NCBI GenBank assembly: GCA_034933305.1
Contig: JAYFNU010000003.1
Coordinates: 1-64,000, forward strand
Reading direction: 5' to 3'
DNA: 64,000 nt
From: JAYFNU01 sp034933305
Lineage (GTDB): Bacteria > Bacillota > Clostridia > Oscillospirales > Ruminococcaceae
Shown: piece after piece, positions 57,984 to 64,000 of the stretch
Numbering within the stretch: position 1 is the stretch's first letter
How the letters are laid out: every line of letters starts with the position of its first letter
Notes under the pieces: generated by a model
What the model saw: only the letters and a program-made list of their open reading frames with translations
Told to the model about the DNA's origin: nothing
Database searches by the model: none
Position numbers and translations under genes: made by a program

Positions 57984-58694
57984 ATGAAAAAAGTCAAACT
58001 GATCGCCGTACTGGCGGCTCTCGCGGCAGGGCTGTGCCTGTATTTATATCTGCGCGCGGCGAACACGCCCGCGCAGGTCGCGACGACGAAGGTCGTCGTG
58101 GCGGCCGCCGACATCGAAGCGAACACCGTCGTGACGGCCGAAATGCTGACTTATGCGGATATCCCGTCGGCGGCGGTCCTGCCGGGCTGTGTCACCTCTG
58201 CGGAGGAGGCGGTCGGCAGGATCACGAATTCCGAAGTTCTCGCGGGCGAGCAGCTGCTCGCCCGCCGGCTCGTCGATACGGTCGGCGGGCAGACCGGGGG
58301 CTCGCTGTCCTACTCGGTCAAAGAGGGCATGCGCGCGATGACGATCGCCGTCACCGACACGACGGGCCTCGCGGGCATGCTGCGGCCCGGCAACCGCGTC
58401 GACGTGACCGTGCTTTACCAGCCACAGCAGACGGCGGACGCCGAAGCGGCTGACCAGCCGAAGATGACCGCGCAGATCCTGCTGCAGAACGTCGGCGTGC
58501 TCGCGGTCGACAAGGTCCTCGACAAGGCCGGCTCGGAGGACAAGTACACCACGGTCACGCTGGAGCTTGAGCCCGGGCAGGCGCTCAAGCTGACCCTCGC
58601 GCAGAGCATGGGCAGCATCTCGCTGCTGCTGCGCGCGCCGACGGACAACGACGACGCGGGCACGGGGATCATCGACACCGACGTCCTCGGCTGA
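57984..58694 (+). CDS. cpaB: Pilus assembly protein CpaB/RcpC
   Basis: The 236-residue protein has an N-terminal membrane segment (about 5-22), a SAF domain (VVVAAADIEANTVVTAEML) and the RcpC/CpaB region (MRAMTIAVTDTTGLAGMLRPGNRVDV and TTVTLELEPGQALKLTLAQSMG). In the Tad system it works at the envelope side. In this monoderm-type locus no secretin gene is seen. Confidence 0.9.
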   Translation: MKKVKLIAVLAALAAGLCLYLYLRAANTPAQVATTKVVVAAADIEANTVVTAEMLTYADIPSAAVLPGCVTSAEEAVGRITNSEVLAGEQLLARRLVDTVGGQTGGSLSYSVKEGMRAMTIAVTDTTGLAGMLRPGNRVDVTVLYQPQQTADAEAADQPKMTAQILLQNVGVLAVDKVLDKAGSEDKYTTVTLELEPGQALKLTLAQSMGSISLLLRAPTDNDDAGTGIIDTDVLG

Positions 58695-58730
58695 GGATCC
58701 GGACTAAACGCGGCGCAGGAGGGGGAACCC

Positions 58731-59954
58731 ATGAAGATCAAGATCATGCTCATCAGCAAGGCCGAGCGAACGCTCGCGGCGCTGCGCGCGATGATCGCGG
58801 GGGACGATCTGGCCATTGTGGCGGAGTCGGCGGGCGGCGCTTCCGCGGTCGACAAGATCGAAAACGTGCAGGCCGACATCATCGTCATGTCGCTCGACTC
58901 GGGCGACCCGGACGTGCTCAGCCTCGCCGAACGCGTCATTCTTCACCGCCCGCGGACCTTCGTCGTGCTCGTGTCCGAGACGATGGACATGCAGACGGTG
59001 CGCGGCGCGATGAAGATCGGCGCGCACAACGTCGTCGATTTTCCGCACAATGCCAAGGAATTCTCCGAATACCTCAAAACGGTCTACAACAATGAAACGA
59101 TCCGCCTCACGGCGGTTTCCGATAACAAGAGCATCGCGTGGGCTTCGAAGGTCATCGTGGTGTTCGGCTCGAAGGGCGGCCTCGGCAAGACGACCATCGC
59201 GACGAATCTCGCCGTCAAGCTCGCCGAGAGCAAAAAGAAGGTCGCGCTCGTCGATCTCGACCTGCAGTTCGGCGACGTCCACATTTTCATGGGCATCGAG
59301 CCGAAGGACACCATCGCCGAGCTCGTACAGGACGTCTACGTCCCCAACATCGACGCCATCCGCAGCTACATGGTCGTGCACTCCTCCGGGGTGCACGTGC
59401 TGTGCGCCCCCAAAAGCCCCGAGTATGCCGACGTCGTCTCCTCGGAGCGCGTGCAGGGACTCATCCGGCTGCTGCGCTCCTATTACGATTACGTCATCAT
59501 CGACACGCCGCCGACCTTCGACGACGTGACCATCACGGCCATCGAGGCGTCGAACACGCTGCTGTTCGTGACGGGGCTCGACATCTCGATCCTCAAGAAT
59601 TCCAAGCTGTCCATCTCGCTGCTCGCGTCACTGCAGCAGAAGGAGAAGGTCCGCATCATCGTCAACCGCGCGGTGGAGATCAACACGGTGACGATGTCGG
59701 ACGTCCAGAAGGTCATCGGCTGCCCCATCTGGGCGAAGATACCGAGCGATTACAAGACCGCGGTCTCGGCGCTCAACCGGGGCGTCCCGTTCACGCTGGG
59801 CGAGCCGCGCTGCCTGCTCAGCCAGGCGGTCGGCGACATCTCACGGCTGCTCATCAGCGGCTCGGACGATTTCGACATCCAGAAGCTGTCGCCGCGCGAA
59901 AAGCGGCAGCTGCTCAAAAAATACAAGCAGCCCAAGAAACGCTTTCACATGTAG
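58731..59954 (+). CDS. tadZ: Tad pilus localisation ATPase CpaE/TadZ
   Basis: The 407-residue protein has an atypical receiver-like N-terminus (about 1-120) without a clear acidic pocket and a ParA/MinD-type ATPase with deviant Walker A VVFGSKGGLGKTT, VALVDLDLQFGD and VIIDTPPTFDD. TadZ/CpaE places the Tad machine at a site in the cell. AGGAGGGGG lies before ATG 58731. Confidence 0.9.
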   Translation: MKIKIMLISKAERTLAALRAMIAGDDLAIVAESAGGASAVDKIENVQADIIVMSLDSGDPDVLSLAERVILHRPRTFVVLVSETMDMQTVRGAMKIGAHNVVDFPHNAKEFSEYLKTVYNNETIRLTAVSDNKSIAWASKVIVVFGSKGGLGKTTIATNLAVKLAESKKKVALVDLDLQFGDVHIFMGIEPKDTIAELVQDVYVPNIDAIRSYMVVHSSGVHVLCAPKSPEYADVVSSERVQGLIRLLRSYYDYVIIDTPPTFDDVTITAIEASNTLLFVTGLDISILKNSKLSISLLASLQQKEKVRIIVNRAVEINTVTMSDVQKVIGCPIWAKIPSDYKTAVSALNRGVPFTLGEPRCLLSQAVGDISRLLISGSDDFDIQKLSPREKRQLLKKYKQPKKRFHM

Positions 59955-59967
59955 GAGGTGATCCGGC

Positions 59968-61323
59968 GTGACCCTGATGGAACGGCTCGAGCAGCAGAAA
60001 ATGGCCGTCCGCCCCGAAGAGGGAGGAGGGCCCGCCGCGGCGGCGCAGGAGCCGGAGATCCCCGACGCCTATGCGCCGCTGGAGGACACGCTCCACACCG
60101 AGCTCATCGACTACCTCAACCACGACACGAGCGACAAAGAGCTCGCGGGCGCCGCGCTCAAGGATTTCTACAAGGGCGCCATCGACAGCCTCATCACCGC
60201 GAAGGGACTCAACATCTCGCGCACCGACCGCCAGAAGATCATCGGCAACGTCTACAACGACGTCATCGGGCTCGGTCCGCTCGAGCCGCTGCTCGAGGAC
60301 GCGGCCGTGACGGAGATCATGGTCAACGGCGCGAAGAGCGTCTATGTCGAGCGCCGGGGGCTCATCGAGCTCACGCGCGTGCGGTTCCGCGACGACGAGC
60401 ACCTCATGAACGTCATCACCCGCATCGTCAGCTCCGTCGGGCGCCGCATCGACGAGTCGAGCCCCATGGTCGACGCGCGCCTCGCGGACGGCAGCCGCGT
60501 CAACGCCATCATACCGCCGGTCTGCCTGACGGGCCCCTCGCTGACCATCCGAAAATTCTCGCGCACGCCGCTCACCGTGAGCGATCTCGTGCGCTTTTCG
60601 TCCGTTTCGCCGCAGATGATGTCGTTTCTCGAGGCCTGCGTCAAGGCGCGGCTCAACATCATCGTTTCGGGCGGCACCGGCAGCGGAAAAACGACGCTGC
60701 TGAGCGTTCTGTCCGCCTACATCCCCGAGAACGAGCGCATCGTCACCATCGAGGACGCCGCGGAGCTGCAGCTGCGCCAGCGGCATGTCGTGACGCTCGA
60801 GGCGCGCCCCGCCAACACCGAGGGCATGGGCGAAGTCACCATCCGCAGTCTCGTGCGCAATGCGCTGCGCATGCGCCCCGACCGCATCATCGTCGGCGAG
60901 GTCCGTTCGGGCGAGACGCTCGACATGCTGCAGGCGATGAACACCGGCCACGACGGCTCGATGACCACCGCGCACGCGAACACGCCGCGCGACCTGCTGT
61001 CCCGCCTCGAGACGATGGTGCTCATGTCCGGCATGGAGATCCCGCTGAAGGCGGTGCGCGAACAGATCGCCTCCGCGCTCGACATCATCGTCCACCAGGC
61101 GCGCATGAAGGACGGCTCGAGAAAGATCACCAACATCACCGAGGTCGTCGGCATGGAAGGCGACACGGTCGTGCTGCAGGATATCTACACATTCGTTCCG
61201 GAGGGCTTCGACGGCAGCGGCATGATCCGCGGCAGCTTCAGGCCCACGGGCATCCGGCCCTCCTTTACGGAGAAGCTGACGTCCTCGGGCGTGCTGGTCC
61301 GGGACGACTGGTTCAGGAACTGA
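59968..61323 (+). CDS. tadA: Tad secretion ATPase CpaF/TadA
   Basis: The 451-residue hexameric ATPase has ITEIMVNGAKSVYVE-type N-domain sequence (here VTEIMVNG), Walker A IVSGGTGSGKTTLL and the Asp box ERIVTIEDAAELQL. The Walker B region RMRPDRIIVGEVRSGE and the His box DGSMTTAHANTPRD are present. It powers pilus extension. GTG 59968 follows AGGAGGTGATC at 59954-59964, an unusually full match to the anti-Shine-Dalgarno, and lies 13 bases after tadZ. Confidence 0.95.
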   Translation: MTLMERLEQQKMAVRPEEGGGPAAAAQEPEIPDAYAPLEDTLHTELIDYLNHDTSDKELAGAALKDFYKGAIDSLITAKGLNISRTDRQKIIGNVYNDVIGLGPLEPLLEDAAVTEIMVNGAKSVYVERRGLIELTRVRFRDDEHLMNVITRIVSSVGRRIDESSPMVDARLADGSRVNAIIPPVCLTGPSLTIRKFSRTPLTVSDLVRFSSVSPQMMSFLEACVKARLNIIVSGGTGSGKTTLLSVLSAYIPENERIVTIEDAAELQLRQRHVVTLEARPANTEGMGEVTIRSLVRNALRMRPDRIIVGEVRSGETLDMLQAMNTGHDGSMTTAHANTPRDLLSRLETMVLMSGMEIPLKAVREQIASALDIIVHQARMKDGSRKITNITEVVGMEGDTVVLQDIYTFVPEGFDGSGMIRGSFRPTGIRPSFTEKLTSSGVLVRDDWFRN

Positions 61324-61370
61324 ACGGCGCGCCCCGCGGGGCGGGCCGATAAAACGGGAGGTGGGGGACA

Positions 61371-62321
61371 ATGACGGCGCTGCTGATCCTGACTTGTGTT
61401 TCGTGCGGGGTGTTCGTTTACGCCGTGCTGGCGGCCGTCCTCGACACCTCGAAGCGCGACCGCGTCCGCGAGCGCCTTGCCGCGCTCGAATCGCAGGAGG
61501 ACCTCGACTCGCTGTATCTCGCGGTCCTCGCGGAGAACAAGGCGAAAAAACGCCGCGGCAGCAAGCAGCTCATCCGCATCAGCAAGCAGCTCGAGGATCT
61601 GCTGGCGATGTCGGGCGTGCGCCTCAACGCCAACGAGTACATCTACGGCTGGATCGGATTCACGCTGCTGCCGGCGCTGGTGCTGCTGCTGTTTCGGGCG
61701 AATGTCCTGACGGTCGCCGCCGGCGCCATCGTCGGCTTTGCGATCCCGCCCATCCTCGTGCGGCGCTCGCGCAACAAGCGCCGCCAGCTGTTCAATCAGC
61801 AGCTGGGCGAGTCGCTCGTCATCATGAGCAACTGCCTGTCGTCGGGCTTTTCCTTTCAGCAGGCGATGGAGAGCATCGCGAACGAGATGCAGCCTCCCAT
61901 CTCGACCGAATTCGCGCGCGTGCTGCGCGAGATGAAATTCGGCACGAGCATCGAGGAGGCGCTCGACCATATGGCGAAGCGCGTCTGGAGCGACGAGCTC
62001 GAGCTGCTCATCTCGGCGGTCCTCACGTCCGCGCAGGTGGGCGCCAACCTCGTCGACATCCTCGGCATCTGCACCGAGACGGTCAACGACAGGATCAAGA
62101 TCAAAAACGAGATCCGCGTTCTGTCGGCGCAGGGCCGCATGTCGGGCATCATCCTGTCGGCGCTGCCCATCGTCGTCATCCTCATGCTCATGTTCATCAA
62201 CCCGGGCTACATCAGCTCATTTTTCGAAACACCGACCGGGCGCGCGCTCATCATCGCCGGGTTCGCGCTGGAGGGCGTCGGATTCCTCGTCATCCAGAAG
62301 CTCGTCGACATCCGCTACTGA
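61371..62321 (+). CDS. tadB: Tad inner-membrane platform protein TadB
   Basis: The 316-residue protein has a T2SSF domain with helices near the start, at about 100-135, and two at the end (MSGIILSALPIVVILMLMF and ALIIAGFALEGVGFLVI). The QQAMESIANEM and LREMKFGTSIEEALDHM block is typical of the platform. It acts with TadC and TadA. GGGAGGTGGGGGACA precedes ATG 61371. Confidence 0.92.
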   Translation: MTALLILTCVSCGVFVYAVLAAVLDTSKRDRVRERLAALESQEDLDSLYLAVLAENKAKKRRGSKQLIRISKQLEDLLAMSGVRLNANEYIYGWIGFTLLPALVLLLFRANVLTVAAGAIVGFAIPPILVRRSRNKRRQLFNQQLGESLVIMSNCLSSGFSFQQAMESIANEMQPPISTEFARVLREMKFGTSIEEALDHMAKRVWSDELELLISAVLTSAQVGANLVDILGICTETVNDRIKIKNEIRVLSAQGRMSGIILSALPIVVILMLMFINPGYISSFFETPTGRALIIAGFALEGVGFLVIQKLVDIRY

Positions 62322-62330
62322 GGAGGGCCT

Positions 62331-63287
62331 ATGCTGCTGTATTTGTTCTGCGCCCTCGCGGCGGTCGCCGTCTTCTGTGTGCTGCTGGCGCTTCTTGCGC
62401 CCGCGGGCACCCGCAGGGACGCCGTGCGCCGGCGCATCGACTCGCTGGCCGACGACCCCCGCAGAAAATTCGTTCTCGACGACGAGCTGAACCAGCCGCT
62501 GTTCGAGCGCTTCATCAAGCCGACGCTCGAATCGGTGAACGAGGTCTTTGAGCGGTTCATGCGCCGCAGCGCAAAAAACGCCGGCGACGCGCGGGAAAAG
62601 AGGAACCGGCAGGACGAGCGCCTGCGCAAGACGATCGCGCAGGCGGGCCTCGCGTTCAGCGTGGACAATTTCAAGGTGCTGCGCAGCATCATCATGGCGG
62701 CGGCGTTTCTCGTGGGATTCAGCGCGGGCGCCGTCGCGCGCCGGCCCGTCGCCGACCAGCTGCTTTTCGGCATCGTCGGCGCCTTTGCGGCCTTTACGGC
62801 GGTGCGCTACGTCCTCGCGGCCCTTGCGACCGCGCGCAAAAGAAAAATGGAGCGCCAGCTGCCCGACATCCTCGACATCCTGAGCATCAGCGTCGAAGCG
62901 GGCCTCGGCTTTGAGCAGGCGCTGCAGCACATCACGCAGAACATGGCCGGGCCGATGGTCGACGAATTCAACGTCGCCTGCCGGGAGATCTCGATGGGAC
63001 GCACGCGCAGGGAAGCGCTGCAGGCGCTCGCGGAGCGCTGCGAGATCGAGGAACTGCGCACGTTCACCGGCGCCGTCATCCAGGCGGGGCAGCTCGGCAT
63101 CTCCATCAAAAACGTGCTGCGCTCGCAGTCGACGGCCATGCGGCAGTCCCGCCGGTCGAAGGCCGAGGAGAAGGCGCACAAGGTCTCGACGAAGATCCTC
63201 ATCCCGATGCTTCTGTTCATCTTCCCGGTGCTGTTCATCGTGCTGCTCGGCCCGGCGGTCATGAACATTCTTCAGAATCTGAGGTGA
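62331..63287 (+). CDS. tadC: Tad inner-membrane platform protein TadC
   Basis: The 318-residue T2SSF protein has SVEAGLGFEQALQHI and CREISMGRTRREALQALAERC, the conserved TadC cytoplasmic motifs, with membrane segments near 1-22, around 125-155 and at the end (ILIPMLLFIFPVLFIVLLGP). It starts ten bases after tadB; GAGGAGGG stands before ATG 62331. Confidence 0.92.
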   Translation: MLLYLFCALAAVAVFCVLLALLAPAGTRRDAVRRRIDSLADDPRRKFVLDDELNQPLFERFIKPTLESVNEVFERFMRRSAKNAGDAREKRNRQDERLRKTIAQAGLAFSVDNFKVLRSIIMAAAFLVGFSAGAVARRPVADQLLFGIVGAFAAFTAVRYVLAALATARKRKMERQLPDILDILSISVEAGLGFEQALQHITQNMAGPMVDEFNVACREISMGRTRREALQALAERCEIEELRTFTGAVIQAGQLGISIKNVLRSQSTAMRQSRRSKAEEKAHKVSTKILIPMLLFIFPVLFIVLLGPAVMNILQNLR

Positions 63288-63291
63288 AGCC

Positions 63292-63621
63292 ATGAAAGTC
63301 ACATGCGGCGGCCGCACGCTTGCGGCCGATGTCCGGACGGCGGATGACTTTTTCAGCCGCTTCCTCGGCCTCATGGGGCGGCGGGAGCTGCCGCCCGGCG
63401 GCGGACTGCTGCTTCGGCGCTGCGCGTCGATCCACTGCTTTTTCATGTGCTTCACGATCGACGCGGTCTATCTCGACGGCGACATGCGCGTCGTCGGCAC
63501 AGAGACGCTCGCGCCGTGGCGCGTCGGACACATCTTCAGGGGGGTCAGACACGTTTTGGAGCTGCCGGCGGGCGCAGCCGCCGGCCTTTCGGCGGGCGAC
63601 ACGCTGCACACAGAGATATAG
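63292..63621 (+). CDS. DUF192-family protein
   Basis: The 109-residue protein has the DUF192 pattern FLGLMGRRELPPGGGLLL, CFFMCFTIDAVYLD and VLELPAGAAAGL. There is no signal peptide. DUF192 proteins are small beta-rich proteins of unknown role that often lie next to Tad or other secretion genes. It starts five bases after tadC, so it is part of the operon. Confidence 0.88.
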   Translation: MKVTCGGRTLAADVRTADDFFSRFLGLMGRRELPPGGGLLLRRCASIHCFFMCFTIDAVYLDGDMRVVGTETLAPWRVGHIFRGVRHVLELPAGAAAGLSAGDTLHTEI

Positions 63622-63647
63622 ACAGAGATAAAACGGAGGGGAACACC

Positions 63648-64000
63648 ATGGTACTCGCACAGGAGATCGGAAAGAACATGTTCGCAGAGGGACTTGACGA
63701 GACGGCGTCGCGCATCCGCAGCCGCATCGAAGAGACCGAGATGCAGAATTGCCTCGAGAGCTTTATGGGCGGATACACGAGAAAGTCCGTACAGAAGTAT
63801 GTCGCGCGCATGAAAAAACAGCAGCAGCAGTCGAGCGAGAACTTCAACCTCGAGATGAAGCGCGTGCTCGACGAGAAGGAACAGCTCGCGGGCGACAACG
63901 CGCGGCTGTCGCAGAAGATCGAAAAGCTAGAGGAAGACTGCCGGACGATCGCCGACACGGCGGCGCAGGGCCCCGGTTTTACGGCGCAGGATGTTGAGCA
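63648..64000 (+). CDS. DivIVA-like coiled-coil protein, 3' end outside the window
   Basis: ATG 63648 follows ACGGAGGGGAACACC. The visible 117 residues contain ESFMGGYTRKSVQKYVARM, which resembles the GY-x-x-x-x-V-x-x-Y membrane-curvature motif of DivIVA/GpsB proteins. A Gln-rich coiled coil follows (LDEKEQLAGDNARLSQKIEKLEEDC). It sits 26 bases behind the DUF192 gene in the Tad operon, so a role as a cell-pole marker for the pilus machine is conceivable (inference). The reading frame leaves the window. Confidence 0.65.
   Translation, partial: MVLAQEIGKNMFAEGLDETASRIRSRIEETEMQNCLESFMGGYTRKSVQKYVARMKKQQQQSSENFNLEMKRVLDEKEQLAGDNARLSQKIEKLEEDCRTIADTAAQGPGFTAQDVE

Overview
The window looks like the chromosome of a high-GC member of the Clostridia, probably a gut Oscillospirales- or Christensenellales-type Firmicute. 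I infer this from gene content, not from a 16S gene, which is absent. The supporting signs are EcfA1/EcfA2/EcfT and ThiT with a TPP riboswitch, DnaD with a DnaI/DnaC-type loader, a ClpE-type ATPase, YesN/YesM regulators, a class I c-di-GMP riboswitch and an InlB-repeat surface protein. Coding density is high, many genes overlap by 1-4 bases, and most regions are strongly GC-rich except the first ~2.7 kb.

Region by region. 1-2.5 kb: an AT-richer, decayed prophage fragment. It carries a PBECR-like nuclease module and a MuF C-terminal-like module in one gene broken by two frame changes, and it abuts the 3' end of a tRNA-Ser gene. 2.9-8.2 kb: a SARP/BTAD regulator divergent from a 65-aa protein and a 1,196-aa repeat surface protein, with SARP-like heptamers between them. 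8.2-9 kb: a tyrosine phosphatase and tRNA-Val. 9-21 kb: a long housekeeping run: ruvCAB, glmM, a methyltransferase, ecfA1-ecfA2-ecfT, truA, a DUF5711 protein, a CvpA-like protein and a ClpE-like ATPase. 21-26 kb: TPP riboswitch-thiT, nth, glyA, rarA, mscS. 26-32.5 kb: a metal efflux operon (ArsR regulator, separate HMA protein, P1B ATPase), an S66 peptidase, a DUF4405 membrane gene with an in-frame TGA, a zinc-ribbon/L7L12-like protein and a YhhN protein.

32.6-41 kb: a sugar-sensing and uptake cluster: response regulator, histidine kinase, MglB-like lipoprotein, then mglB-mglA-mglC and a small membrane protein. The first binding protein probably serves the sensor and the second the transporter. 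41-48.4 kb: a beta-CASP metallo-hydrolase, a TSCPD protein, a second Clp ATPase lacking the usual middle domain, and a minus-strand operon of patatin, ferritin-VIT1 transporter and acetyltransferase. 48.5-53.6 kb: murD, two M42 peptidases, a Met-gamma-lyase-family enzyme and a small membrane protein. 53.6-55.8 kb: dnaD and the helicase-loader gene on the minus strand, and tRNA-Gly.

55.9-64 kb: a Flp/Tad pilus locus: prepilin peptidase, then a c-di-GMP-I riboswitch with an intrinsic terminator, two nearly identical Flp pilins, TadE, CpaB, CpaE/TadZ, CpaF/TadA, TadB, TadC, a DUF192 protein and the start of a DivIVA-like coiled-coil gene that leaves the window. The riboswitch puts pilin synthesis under direct c-di-GMP control.

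Most worth a second look: the SARP/surface-protein module with its putative operator, the riboswitch-controlled Tad locus, the toxin-module remnant with two frame breaks at the same 13-mer, the in-frame TGA in DUF4405, and the AUC-type start of truA.
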